Assembly: GCF_000264905.1 (NCBI RefSeq)
Contig: NW_006763146.1
Span: 124,988 to 188,987 of the forward strand
Reading direction: 5' to 3'
From: Stereum hirsutum FP-91666 SS1
Taxonomy: Eukaryota; Basidiomycota; Agaricomycetes; Russulales; Stereaceae
Length of the DNA stretch: 64,000 nt
Shown piece after piece: positions 32,510 through 44,751 of this stretch (position 1 is its first letter; each line of letters opens with the position of its first letter). The notes beneath the pieces were generated by a model. The model had not been told where the DNA came from, did not search any database, and saw only the letters and a list, made by a program, of their open reading frames with translations. Both the position numbers and the translations under genes were made by a program.

Positions 32510-33046
32510 ATGAGGGGTGGCCACGCTGCAGGGGGTGTATTACTATGCATTATACATTGTATTTGATACGGTAATATTTATTGCACTCGCACCTCAATGT
32601 ATATGCCCACTCCAAGGCAGAGCTTGAAGTCGATATGGCAGTTGTCGCCACATTCACAGTGGCGAGGACCATGATTGGCTAACGGAGCCTCGGGCCGGGA
32701 GGAGCGTCATTAATTTGGGCGAGCTCAAAGTCACACCTCCTTCTGGAGTTGACGTCCATGAACCACTTGTATACTCTCTCATGGACAGACGCGAAGTCTG
32801 ATATCCAAATCTGACGACCATCTTACAGTCAATTGTCACTGTGCTAGACCCATACAATGGACCAGAACGATAAATAGAGTTAGGATTCCCAATGCTGCGG
32901 TTCTCTCCCACACTCAAGAGACTCATGGCAACGACGACTCGGACGAAAGATTCTTTTGTTCTTGACTTAGCTCTCACTGGGCGATATTTATCTTTGGAAA
33001 GACGCCTATCGTCTAAACTGACGACTTGATTATCTCTGACGTGAAC
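32510..33046. other. intergenic, nothing recognised
   Basis: 3' flank of the DUF6533 gene and promoter of the next SDR gene. No repeat or RNA gene seen. Confidence 0.4.
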
Positions 33047-34745
33047 ATGTCGGTCAATAACCTGCTAATGGCGTCGGCGCAGATGTTTCCACCGAAGGCA
33101 AAGTGGAGTGTCGAGCAGATTCCAGATTTAAGTGGGAAGGTGGTTATGGTCACCGGTGTGTACTCTGTTGATCATGTACTTCCTGTGGCCTAACTCCATG
33201 TCGTGGCATTCGTATTGGAGGCGGTAACACTGGCATTGGCAAAGAAACTGCCAAGGTGCGCACTCCTAGTGTTCGCTTCCCAATTGCCAACTGAAGTCAT
33301 GAATTTCAATGATGACATACGGACAAACCTCAGGCCCTCCTTATCCACAATGCAAAAGTGTACCTTGCCACGCGCGACGAACAGAAAGCTCGGAAATGCA
33401 TCGAAGAACTGAAAGAGCAGACGGGCGGAAAAGAGGCTCTGTTCATCAAGTTGGATTTGGCCAACCTGAGGAGCGTAAGGAAGACTGCAGAAGAATTTCT
33501 GGAGTATGTCTCTGAAAATATCATCATACTAAAGAAGAACGAACCCAATTGACTAACCCGTTCCTACACTTCGTTCGGTAGGAAGGAGGAAGAACTGCAC
33601 ATACTATTCGAGAACGCGTACGTTTTCCCTCCTCCCTTTGCCAATTCCATGAATTTTTCATGTCGACTTGGACCACACCCGCCATGTCGTTTAGCGCGGT
33701 GATGGGCCCTCCCACTACGATGTTCACGGAACAGAACTACGACCTCCAATTCGGGACCAACGTCGTTGGTGCGTATCATATCTATCCGTCCTTGTCCTTG
33801 CCTCACTCACGCCGCCACCGGTTTGTTGTAAACGTAATAGGCCACTTCCACCTCCGAACGCATCTTCTTCCCGCCCTCCTCCGCGCATCTGCACCAGAAT
33901 ACAAACCCCGGATCGTGATAACCTCCTCGAGCGCTGCCTATATCGCTAATGAGATAAAATGGACTACGTTGAAGAAGGCAGAAGAAGGGGCGGAAGCGAG
34001 GAAACAGGTGAAGGAGAGGAAGAAGATGGATCCGATGGGGTTGTACTACCAGTCCAAGTTTGTAAGTAAGAGACCCTGTGCGACGGCGATAATTAGGACA
34101 GGACGCTAAATTCCAACTGGTACTATGTGTAGGCGAACGTTGTGGTGGCAGCTGAGCTTGCTAGGAGGTACGGCGACAAGCTCGTAGTGATGTCCCTCAA
34201 CCCTGGTATGCTGCTTTCCTCCCTATCCCCGGCTTCGCCCTTGACACGTTAGTACGCCTGGACGAAACGCTCACAGTTTTGGCACGCGCTCACAGGCAAC
34301 ATCAACACAGAGCTCAGCCGCCATGCTCCAAAAATACAGCAACGCTTCATGGTTCGTTGTGTACCATTGTTGCACCCACTGCCTCTAGCGCCGACAACTC
34401 ATCACTGAAAACCTCCTTCCACGTTGTATATCTTCGGCCGTCGATATAGGCTGCCACAATCCTCTACTCACCCGCCCAAGGTGCTTTAACCCAACTTTGG
34501 GCTGGCACGGCCCCCGAGTGCGCGGAGTATAACGGGAAGGTTAGCACTTTCCTTCTCCAAACTTTGACAGCGTCTCCTTCCTGATACTTCACTAACCTTG
34601 CACCGATTCTTTACTTATTTTGCCTTCGTACCTGTAGTTCCTCATTCCTTGGGCACGACTCGGGAGTCCGAATCCGTACACACAAGATCCAAAAACTGCA
34701 GATAAGTTGTGGGCTTGGTTGGAGGAGGCCTGTGTAGGCTTTTGA
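33047..34745 (+). CDS. short-chain dehydrogenase/reductase, copy 1 (323 aa)
   Basis: Exons 33047-33155, 33221-33255, 33334-33503, 33582-33617, 33695-33768, 33841-34061, 34133-34205, 34296-34351, 34450-34539 and 34638-34745. Motifs: TGGNTGIGKET (cofactor), KVYLATRDEQKA, LFENAA at the NNAG site, ITSSSA, LYYQSK (YxxxK) and FLIPWARLGSP near the end. The final Gly of NNAG is Ala, as in copy 3 but unlike copies 2 and C. A Lys/Glu-rich loop before LYYQSK is longer than in the relatives. The fold is retinol dehydrogenase/WWOX-like. It is the first of three plus-strand tandem copies. Substrate unknown. Confidence 0.9.
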
Positions 34746-36120
34746 TAACCTGTATGATTTGCTTTTGCCTATGTGAGAAATTCATGCCTGCGTGGCGAGG
34801 CTTGGCAGCCGCACCGTTATTTGGCAGTTTGGATCCCCTTTAGTCATCGCTCACCGCCATCCAACCATCTTGTCTCCATAGTGCATGATCATAAATATAC
34901 ATTGAAACTCTTCAAGACTGTAACAACCATTCTATGCGCACACATGAAAATCGGCTACAATACAAAGTGGTCTACTGATACGGAAGTTGGCACGGGTTAG
35001 CCCATCGTAGTCTCCCACAGGCAGACCTTGGTGTTGAAGATCGGACGTTCAGCCCATCGCGTCCTTCCCACTTCTCTCTCGGCCTTCGGCCACACACCGG
35101 CCATCATCTGCGCACTCACCTTCAGTGTCTTAGTGCCGTTTCACAGAGGCATCTCCAACATTCTATCCCGCTAGAACGACCCCAACAGCAACGCCTCTGT
35201 GTCCTCAAGGCCGACCTTTGAATCATATGAGCGCTCTTAATTACCTATAATGACACTCGTCGAACGACTTTCATTTCCTCTCGCTCTGCCTCTCATCATG
35301 TCGGAGCGAATCTGATGTGTGGCGTGCACTTGTTATGCAGCCATGAAATGAAGTGTTTTATAACGATGCGGTCAGGACGATGAGTCTACATCCACCACCA
35401 CTGAAAGGTTATGCCACCTCCGGAAGATCCCGTTGATCATTGCAGGAAACGTCTCACGCGTTCTCCGCCGGTTCCTGTTCATGTGTTCAGAACACTTTCC
35501 TCATCCTCTCTACGCTTTATTCTTTGCCACCTCCGGTTAAAGCGCCACTCGAGAGGGCGGATCACATGTGCGCAGGACCCGGGTTTATAGAGGGGGAGGT
35601 CGAATACCAAAATCGATGATTTTCGGGGTTTACTGGGGGATTCCTTATAAGGAAATCCACTGGGGGATGGCGCCTCCGACCTCGACTTTTTTCGGTCGGA
35701 AACTGGGGGATTACGGAACCGGAGGCCGGCCGAGGGCCAAAAATGGAATATTAATCCAAATTTGGTAGTTCCACTGGGGGATCGGGATCCGACCTTCGCT
35801 TCCGGGACCGAATCCCGCTGGGGGACCATCCTACCAACGTATCCAACCTTCTGCCCTCTGGAGGGCTCATAACTGGGGGATTAGTATCCAACCTCCCCCT
35901 CTATAGACCCGGGTCCTATGTGCGCCAGGCTGCCGCCATCATGTATGTACTCGACAAATATTACGAAAGTGCCCTGGTCGCACTCACCTCACGATACCAC
36001 GGTATATAACATGGCTTCGAAATCATGGCACAGGCATACCAACGAACCCTTTCTTCTCTATTCCCCCTGCTCTTTCTTCGTCTTCGAACTCAAGGCTTCC
36101 AGGCAAAATAAGACTCGGAT
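34746..36120. other. intergenic with a hAT-type MITE
   Basis: No gene. A 344-bp MITE occupies 35574-35917 (separate entry). Confidence 0.5.
35574..35917. mobile_element. hAT-type MITE with 8-bp target duplication and internal ACTGGGGGAT repeats
   Basis: The ends AGGACCCGGGTTTATAGAG and its complement at the right match over about 27 bases with one mismatch. They are flanked by the direct repeat ATGTGCGC at 35566-35573 and 35918-35925. ACTGGGGGAT occurs at 35632, 35659, 35702, 35773 and 35872, with one variant near 35817, all in the same orientation. An 8-bp duplication suits hAT elements, and short subterminal repeats are typical transposase-binding sites; that last step is inference. No coding capacity. 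Confidence 0.85.
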
Positions 36121-37785
36121 ATGGGCAACATAATCTCCGCCACTGCGCAAGCTTTCCCTCCGAAACCGAGATGGTCCGTGGATGATATGTCGGATTTAAG
36201 TGGGAAGGTCTGTCTGGTAACTGGTTCGTTCTAAGTGACTCATTCGGTAGGATGAAATCGAAGCTGATGGTTTGGTCCATTCGTGGTGGATTGTGAAGGT
36301 GGGAATACTGGCATTGGAAAAGAGACCGTCAAGGTGCGTTTCTTCGCGTCATGGACGGTTCACCCATCACCTTCAGCTAATACCCAACGCTAGGCTCTCC
36401 TCACGCATAATGCGAAAGTGTATCTCGCTGCACGAGACGAAGCAAAGGGACGTGAGGCTATCGAGGATCTGAAGACGGCTACGGGCAAGGAAGCGTTGTT
36501 CTTGAAGTTGGACTTGGCGGATCTCAGAGGTGTGAGGACGGCGGCAGAGGAGTTCCTAAGGTATGTTTATGTTCATTCATCTTTTATCCGGACGTTAGAA
36601 TGGATGCCATGGGCTGGGAGGGGGATGCTGATGAACGCGGACAAGTAGCAAGGAGCAGGAGTTGCACATCCTGTTTGAGAACGCGTACGTTTCTCATGTT
36701 CCCATCTATGTTTTGCTTCATGACTCGCATTCTCATGTCTATGATGTCTGCGCAGCGGCGTCATGATGAGTCCCCTCTCGATGTTGACGAAACAGGGTTA
36801 TGGCCTCCAATGGGGCACGAACGTCCTCGGTTCGTCTTTTCAGAACTCTCTGTCGATTACGTATTTAAACAGTGGTACCCTCTCCGAATCCCCTCATCCT
36901 GCCATCTTCATCACAACACAGGCCATTTTCACTTCCAGCAGCTACTGCTCCCTGCACTTCTCCACGCATCAACACCAGAGCACAAATCTCGTATCGTGAT
37001 CACCTCATCCTCAAGTTCATACTTCACGAACAAGATCAACTTCGGATCATTTAGTAATGAGAACGGTGGAGAGAAGCAGAGGAAGACAGTCGGTGCGGGG
37101 GGGCTGTATCATCAGTCGAAGTTTGTGCGTAATTTCTCTCCAGTGTAGGCGGGTATTCGTTGTCGACGGTGTGGTTCGTTTGATCATTTATAGGGTAACG
37201 TCGTTGTCGCACGAGAGACGGCAAGGAGGTACGGTGATAAGATAGTTGTAACGAGTTGTAATCCCGGTGCGTTCTTCCTTTGCCTGGATGAACGATAGAC
37301 TTACTCGCTTTATGACGTTCAACCATCCGACAGGCAACCTCCAAACCAACCTGTGGCAATACTTTCCCACCTTCCTGCAAACTTTCCTCGTAAGTCTCTG
37401 AGTTCTCCTAACCCTTTACTACGGGCACTGATGCAGATAATCCGAGTAGAACAAGTTTGCTCTGCATCCCGTCCCTCTTGGTGCTTTGACACAGTTATGG
37501 GCCGGAACGGCGCCAGAGTGTGAGGAATACAATGGAAAGGTATGTCGTATCTCTCTCGTGTCCTATCCATCAGCTCTTTCCCGTCCTAGTGCTGTCCCGT
37601 TCTTCTCTCCCATTCCTCTCAGTATCTACTTACTATTGACGAGCTCTCACTGACAATTTTTCTCTGCGATCGCACAGTTCCTCATTCCCTGGGCCCGCGT
37701 CGGTTCCCCCAACAAGTATACTCAAGACCCAGAGCTGGGCAAGAAAGTCTGGGAGTGGATGGAAGGGGCTTGTAAGGAGTTCTGA
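36121..37785 (+). CDS. short-chain dehydrogenase/reductase, copy 2 (314 aa)
   Basis: Exons 36121-36223, 36299-36333, 36394-36560, 36649-36684, 36756-36829, 36922-37124, 37194-37266, 37334-37389, 37450-37539 and 37678-37785. Motifs are TGGNTGIGKETVK, LFENAGVM, ITSSSSSY, LYHQSK and FLIPWARVGSP. The start MGNIISATAQAFPPKP closely resembles MGNSLSALAQAFPPKP of minus-strand copy C, so these two are probably sisters separated by an inversion or inverted duplication. Exon 3 is three bases shorter than in copies 1, 3 and C (TGKEALF against TGGKEALF in C). The start codon directly follows a coding-like upstream stretch, but the paralogues fix it here. Confidence 0.9.
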
Positions 37786-38819
37786 GAATGATATTGCATC
37801 GATGTGGCGGTGTGTTTTGTCCTTCATGCTGCTCCTGTGTGAGGTTTTGAGTGGTGGTTGGCTTATGGGGAAATAATAATAAACATATACCCAGGACGTT
37901 CTTGAGCTCTTCACACTGTCAAGCCCATACGGTGGCGACTGGCGGGTGGCGACGGGACCACGGAACAATCGGGCCGCTACCCGTTCTCCCGATGTGACTC
38001 CGACACGAATTTACCAACATTTTGGAGCCTCTTGGAGCACAACGTCCGACATGGTCGACAACAAAGGCATCAACTATCTTCGAGCCCATATCCTTAGCCG
38101 ACGTCTTATGCTGTCGACCATTCTTACCTAAAATAGATGTCAAGGACTCGACTCGGCATTCCGTTACCGTTCCTAAAAGCAGCTCTTGCCAGTGGCAAAC
38201 GCTATTTGCTCTATTCTCGACCACGACAACGACACCCAGAATCCCATGTTCATGCCTTCCCCTTTGGTCTTCTTCTGCGCTCTCTCTTATCCATGACAGC
38301 TCTGCGCCTATCCAAATGAGTCAGCTGGTACATTACTATGGACATATTACCAGCAATGTCGCTACAACTACGTTCCGAAATGCCTGACCATCATTGTTCG
38401 CAGTCGACAAGCATGGACTACCCCCACGAATCGAGAGAATCCTAACATTACCGTGCCGACTTCGATAGCTTGATTCCGGAATGGCTTTTACTTTTCTCAT
38501 CGGAGCTCTCTTTGCGTGGGAGAACATTAATTCATGATAGACGAGGAGACATATTTGATAGCCTAGAGTTCGATGCTGAGCGTCTGCTGCCGCCCTCATC
38601 TCATCTCGTCTCTTCTTCGACTCACCCGCACAACACCCGAAGTTCCTCTTGGCCTCCCACCTTCATTCCCGCCGTCTCTATATCGCCTATCGATAGCCAC
38701 AGATCTCGACTCTCAACTTTCCCCCGTTTCCTCTCCTCTTGTTCGTCGAACCACTATTAGGACTCTGCTCTCGACCCGTTTACCTTTTCTCTATATCGGA
38801 AATCGGACTGGCTAGGACG
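37786..38819. other. intergenic, nothing recognised
   Basis: Only short frames without family resemblance. 3' flank of SDR copy 2 and 5' flank of copy 3. Confidence 0.4.
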
Positions 38820-40561
38820 ATGGTTACGATGCGGAACTTACTTTACGGTATTGCGCAGATGTATCCGCCAAAGTCAAAATGGAGCGTCGACGACATGCCA
38901 GACTTGACGGGCAAGGTTGCGATGGTGACGGGTACGTTCACTCAAACAGTCTTTTCCTCTCGCCGAATACTTGTCGTATTGATTATATCCCACTGCTTTG
39001 GGAATCGCAGGGGGGAACAGTGGGATCGGAAGGGAAACAGTGAAGGTGGGCCTCACAGCTCTGTTATTTCTCCGAGTTTTCGCACTGCGGAATGATGATC
39101 CATAGTTATCGTAATCATCATCATCTTACTTACCTGATCAATCATTGAACTGAATAGGCACTTCTTATGCACAATGCCAAAGTCTACCTCGCCACTCGGG
39201 ACGAGCAGAAAGCCCGCAAAGCCATCGCAGAACTAAAGGTCGAAACGAGTGGGAAGGAAGCGGTGTTTCTTAAGCTTGATCTAGCAGATTTGAGGAACAT
39301 CCGGTCAGCGGCAGAGGAATTTCTTGCGTACGTGGCGTTCCGGTCTTGTCGGAGCACTCTATCAAAGTGGCAAGAGTGCGCTGGCGAGAGTGTCAGTACT
39401 GAACCGCTTTCACAATAGAAAAGAGCAGGAACTGCACATCGTGTTCGCAAATGCGTATGCTCTCCTATCATTCCATTTTCGCGCGCCGGAGTACTGATTT
39501 ACACGATTGCCTTTTCATGTTAAGCGCAATAATGGCCTGTCCGCTGTCGATACTCACCGAACAACAGCACGACATACAGTTCGGCACCAATGTTATTGGT
39601 GCGTTGACAAACCTGATCCTTCCTCCATTCCCGCCTGCCTGGCATACTCGCCTCCGGACATGGTATGGTAATACGTCTGATCAACGCTACTATGTCATTC
39701 ATGTAGGCCACTACCACCTTGTGACGCTCCTCCTCCCCGCTCTCGCTCGTGCTTCTGAGCTCAATTCTACAACCAAGTCTCGAGTCATTTTTACTTCATC
39801 TTCAGCGTCATACATGTCTAACGGGATCGAATGGGATGCATTGAGCGATAACATGGCCTTGAAAGAGAAGGGGAGGAAGAAGGTAGGACCCAGGGGATTG
39901 TACAGTATGTCGAAGTTCGTACGTGATTCCTTCTAATATACCTGACCGGTCAACTGACATCTGCCGTCGTGTACGTATACCATGATAAACTAGGGGAATA
40001 TAGTCCTGGCAAACGAGCTTGCAAGACGGTATGGAGACAAAGTTGTAGTCATGTCTTGTAACCCTGGTGCGGACGTCTTTTCCGTCATTTCGTGGTATTT
40101 TTAGAAGTTTACGCAATGTCGCAGGGAATATAAAGACCGAACTACAACGATACTTCCCCTCTTTCGAGCGACGTATCCTGGTATGATCCTGTTCATGTTT
40201 TAATTTGCCTGTATTTCTCACTTCGTCGTTCTTTTCAATATTCTGGTTATCGATGTCGCCTAATTAGAGGGTCTTCGTATTGTATCCAGCATCTTTGGGC
40301 GCCCTGACACAACTCTGGGGAGGTACTGCAGCACAGTGCGCAGAGTATAACGGCAAGGTACTCGCTCCCTACCGCCCTCACCTTCTTGTCACCACATTTA
40401 CCATTCCATGTGAATTTCCTTTCGCGATGGTTTCGATCTGGACGAAATGACAGTTTCTCATACCGTGGGCGCGCCTTGGTACGCCACATACAGGTGCCAC
40501 AAATCCACAGACTGGAGACAAGTTATGGAAATGGATGGAGGATGCTTGCGAAGAGTTCTGA
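38820..40561 (+). CDS. short-chain dehydrogenase/reductase, copy 3 (321 aa)
   Basis: Exons 38820-38931, 39011-39045, 39158-39327, 39419-39454, 39525-39598, 39707-39918, 39994-40066, 40125-40180, 40268-40357 and 40454-40561. Exon lengths of the small internal exons (35, 36, 74, 73, 56, 90, 108) equal those of the other copies. Motifs: TGGNSGIGRET, VFANAA at the NNAG site, FTSSSA, LYSMSK and FLIPWARLGTP. Like copy 1, the NNAG Gly is Ala, so copies 1 and 3 form one subgroup and copies 2 and C another. NAD(P)-dependent oxidoreductase, substrate unknown. Confidence 0.9.
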
Positions 40562-41203
40562 ATCTCATCATTCCATTGACTATATCGACTGCAGCAGTAC
40601 AATCATGGGACTAGGTGACAGGCTTGGAGATCTTCCAATGTTGTGCCGCACATACATGGGAATTTGGAATTTCAGCTTTTCTTTGGGTCTGAGGATCAAC
40701 AAGAATGGTTCGACGAGAGTGTTGTAGTGCCTGTTCGCTGCAATATCTTTCCGGGTTGGTGTGGGTCACCGGGCTCTCCGAACTTTCAACCTCGAAATCG
40801 GTCGGGCTTTACGGTTGCTCATATCCTGACGGGCGTTTCCTTGGCTCAATTCCAGTACGTCTAGCAGCACCTACCAGGCGCATTCTCCTTGGCTACTGCC
40901 TTCTAATTTGTCTCTAGTTCTCAAGGTTTTGATGACCCTTTTTTCGTCTTTGAAAGGTAAGCAACATCCTCCTTTTCGGTTGTGTAGCCTTCTACACATG
41001 CCCGTGGGTACTTACTCCCATGAGATCTCCAGAGCTCGACGACGTGAAACCCGACATCGCAAAACTCGGTAAGGTACCCGGCAAACATACACACGGGTCA
41101 GCGTGGATACACGTATAAGTACAAATATCCTGAAGCCCTACGAAATCTCCTCGCTGCATTCCTCAGTTCTCACTCACCTTTCGTCAACCGTTTGCAGGCC
41201 AGC
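40562..41203. other. intergenic, nothing recognised
   Basis: Short frames only. It includes the promoter of the Gal80-like gene. Confidence 0.4.
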
Positions 41204-42497
41204 ATGTCTCCCATCCGCGTAGGCTTCGTCGGTCTTTCCAGTACAGGATGGGCGTCCATATCCCTTGCTCCTCCTCTTCTCTCGTCTCCCCTCTCTTCAC
41301 ATTACACAATCACTGCATTAAGCACCTCGTCCCCCCAGTCCGCTCAGCTCGCTGCCGAGAAATACACCGCCCTTTCGCCTCGTTCTCCTCAAGTACAAGT
41401 GAAACCGTATCACGGCTCCACTTCTTCCATTGCCTCCGATACCGATGTAGACCTTGTTGTGGTCTCTGTGAAGACGCCGGACCACAAAATGGCTTTGGCT
41501 CCAGCGATAGAGAAGGGAAAGGACGTCTTTGTGGAGTGGCCTTTGGGGAACGGGTTAGAGGAGGCGAAAGAGTTGGCTGGGATGGCGAGGGCAAAAGGCG
41601 TCAGGACTATGGTAGGGATGCAGGGGTGGCAGATACCTGAGGTAAAGAAGGTGAAGGAAGTGATCCAAGCGGGAAGAATTGGAAGGGTACTATCTTCGAC
41701 CTTCGTAAGTGCTCACTTTCGCTGGTCCCTTCCATATCTATTTCGATATCATCTTCGTGACCACCAATGGTTTAGATCGGCAGCAAGCCCTCAGAGGTAC
41801 CTTACTGGGCACCGTTTACTGATGTTCGTGACGCTTACTGCGTTGAACCGGAGAACGGTACGTTCGTCATACACTGCATCACCAGGCTACTTCACCTGTT
41901 GATCGTCGCCACCGCCACCCGATAGGCGCCACCTACGCTGACATCCTCATCGGACACAATCTTAGCACTTTCATACAGGCTCTTGGACCTCTCACTTCCC
42001 TCAGCGCAACATCAACGCAGCTACTCCCCACCATTCAATTCATTGATTCCTCTCATGCTGCTACCGGAGAACCAATTTTATCTCATCTACCCGACCAATA
42101 CTCCCTTTCCGGCATCCTCAAAGATTCTGGAGCTCTCTTCACCGCAACATGGCGCGGCGGAATTTCTTCGGCTGGAGAGAAGAATGGGAATAACTCCCGA
42201 CCGACAATGATATGGACGATCGACGGTGACGAGGGATGGATCAGGATGGAGAGTACGGGTTCAGGCGGAAGCTTCATGCATGTTTATGGAATACAAAAGG
42301 TGTGGTTGAATGGAGAGTTGATTGATGTAGAGAAGGACGGTTTGAATAACTCGGGAAGGGCGTTCATGGAATTTGCGAAAGGTGACGAGGTGGGGGTATA
42401 TCCGACGTTTGACGACGCGCTAGTGGTGCATAAGCACGTTGAGGCTGTAAAGATCAGTTCGGCGGAGGGGAGAAAGGTTGACATCTCATCGTTATAA
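41204..42497 (+). CDS. Gal80-like Gfo/Idh/MocA-fold protein (384 aa)
   Basis: Exons 41204-41704, 41776-41857 and 41926-42497. The N terminus IRVGFVGLSSTGWAS is a Rossmann nucleotide-binding start. VDLVVVSVKTPDH and DVFVEWPLGNGLEEAKELA, then VGMQGW, follow the Gfo/Idh/MocA and Gal80 pattern, and the C-terminal half (GHNLSTFIQALGPL) resembles Gal80-type second domains. The canonical EKP of active family dehydrogenases is EWP here, as in Gal80-type proteins. In yeasts Gal80 is a regulator that binds NAD(P); fungal homologues of this kind are usually annotated as oxidoreductases or Gal80-like, so a catalytic role is not assured. The start at 41204 was preferred over the upstream Met at 41192 because it directly precedes the fold. 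Confidence 0.85.
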
Positions 42498-44751
42498 CAA
42501 GTCGCGACTGGTGTACACTATTATGGGAGGTCTCGATGGGCAATCACATTCTTGGTTCATTTACGGCACCATGTCCATCTTTATGCACGACTGAAGGATC
42601 GCCGAATACTTATATCATTGACTGTCCGGGAGGGATGACAATACATATAAATTTGCGGGTTAACAACATCCTCCAGACTTCATCCACTAGGGCTCCGACA
42701 AAAAGTCCTGAGCCAATGATACCCTGTGTTAGTAACTCGGCGGCCCCCGAGGGACTTTTTTACAGGTGTTAAAAACAGTTAAAAACAGTTAAAAACAGAA
42801 TATTTAAATCGATTTAAATATTATATTTTCCTTCAGGAGCTGCCAGTTTCGACTGGCCTGGAGGGCTTTCAAAGCACTAGCAGTTCTTTTGAGCGTCTCT
42901 GGTTACTATTTGAACTCCTAGAGCAAGTTCTACAGCACATACACTCATGGTATGTGAGGCCGTTGGCGAGAACACGCACCGTAGACTCGGAAGCTGTGGC
43001 CGTCGTGGGAGTAGGTTAGGGTAAGTCATGTCTAGGTCGGGTTAGGGGCCCTAGAGGATGGAATACGACGTCAGGAGTTGGTCAGGAACTCGAAAGAGTC
43101 TTTCCTGAACGCGTATCTACTCGTCCAGACGTCAAGATTTCTTACACCTTTTTTACAGATCTATATAGCACCGTATCGGGAGGGTTGTTAATAACAAGTT
43201 ATAAACAGTTACTAACAGCACTTTTTTACAGCTGTTATTAACTCCCGACTTATTGTCGGAGCCCTATCATCCACAACTTCTTTCTATCCATGGTTATACT
43301 GCTTAGACAGCCACGCTTCCACGGCCTCTGCTGGAGCAGCCAGTATCAACACCGCCGCCGAGATATCCGCCGTACGGCCCGGGCATGAGACAGAATCGTG
43401 CTGGTTCGGCGCCAAGGCCGGCGCCAGCCGCATACTAGAGAACTCCAAGTTTTCTCTGTCACCGGTTTGTCGTTTGCTGCTCCTGTTTTCTTTCAATATC
43501 GTACTCTCTGCTCGCTCGTTATATTTTTTTACTCTCGACATCTCCGCATTTCTGTTTCTGTCCCACCCACCGCCGCGCCGTTTTTAGTCACACTCTTTGC
43601 TTGTACTTATTGAGGCTACCTGGCCACTCATGCAGCGCCGGCCCCGACGGACCTGGCTGACCAGTCCAAACACTCACCCTGTCTAGCTCACAACCTTCGA
43701 CAGGCAAAAGTTATGACAATTAGGTGAGGTTGAATCTTCCGCCAAGGTCAAGTGCGATATGACTCATCAATCTTATTTTATCCTTTCTCTGCGTTGACTT
43801 CGCGCTGGTACAGAAGAAGCTCTGGCTACAAGTTCGATAGCGTTTAAGCCAACTTAGTACCGATCATCCCCATTAGATCACTCTGAAGATAGGAAGTCCA
43901 TGAATCAGATGACTTTGGGTCTTTTCCTGTTTGGGCTTCTCCGAGCAGCCGCCTCTTCTTCAGTCTACCCAACCATGATGCGGCGTTGCAAAGGCCTTCC
44001 TCTCAATATTGCTCCATTCTGTGGATGAAACACCACAAAAATGTTGGTCGTTGATCATGATAGTGACCATGTTTCAACATGTCCTTCACCACTTGCTCCT
44101 GCACAACAACGACGATCCCAATTTACCATCGTCTACTCAGGGTCAAACGTATTGAACATCTTGTGGCTTGGGACACGAGTGGCGCAGTCGAATCAGTACC
44201 GACCTGGTAACCTTAATTCTTTCTAAAGCCTCACAAGTCTGGCCCAGGTCCTCGCGCAATTCCCGCTACTGATGTGTGTCGCTCACAGTGGCGACAGAGA
44301 CTCCTGATGAAACATGATGTACATCGAGAGGCGGGTGATTATCTTTCTATGATTGAAATACTGTGCGCTAGTTTTAGACATGGACGGCTTTTTTTCTTTC
44401 GTAGCACATGTGCCAACTAAACAAGGTCTTTGATTTCCGTCTATAGAACTCAGGAACCTAAAAGCGGGTGGTATGCTGTTCTCGCTGGAGGTCAGCCATT
44501 TCTCTTCACCGCTTATTTATAGGTCTTCCTGCCTCAGAACTGATAGATACTAGTTGACGCTTTGCTCGCATGGGATGCAGATTTGTATATGTGCCAACCA
44601 GTGTCGGACGTATTTATATAGGTTGTAGTTGAGATTCCCACCGCGTTTCTCGATAATTAGGGCTTCAAGAAAAGTAATCTATCTGTATTGATACATTACG
44701 GTAAAATGGCGAAATACAACCGTATGGGCGCAATTCCCAGGTGCGACGTTG
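42498..44751. other. intergenic with a second hAT-type MITE
   Basis: A 578-bp MITE lies at 42689-43266. Beyond it are only short frames, including a 42-codon frame at 43900-44028 with a hydrophobic start. Confidence 0.5.
42689..43266. mobile_element. hAT-type MITE, 8-bp target duplication TCATCCAC
   Basis: The left end TAGGGCTCCGACAAAAAGTC and the right end are inverted with one mismatch over about 20 bases. The direct repeat TCATCCAC flanks it at 42681-42688 and 43267-43274. Inside are three direct GTTAAAAACA units near 42766, several TTTTTACAG words near both ends, and a perfect 24-bp AT-rich palindrome at 42800-42823 centred on ATCGAT. It encodes nothing recognisable. TIR and duplication size indicate a non-autonomous hAT element, different in sequence from the one at 35574. 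Confidence 0.85.

Noticed and set aside
43900..44028. 42-codon frame starting with a hydrophobic segment
   Set aside because: It could be a tiny secreted peptide, but there is no paralogue, promoter or splice support, so chance is more likely.
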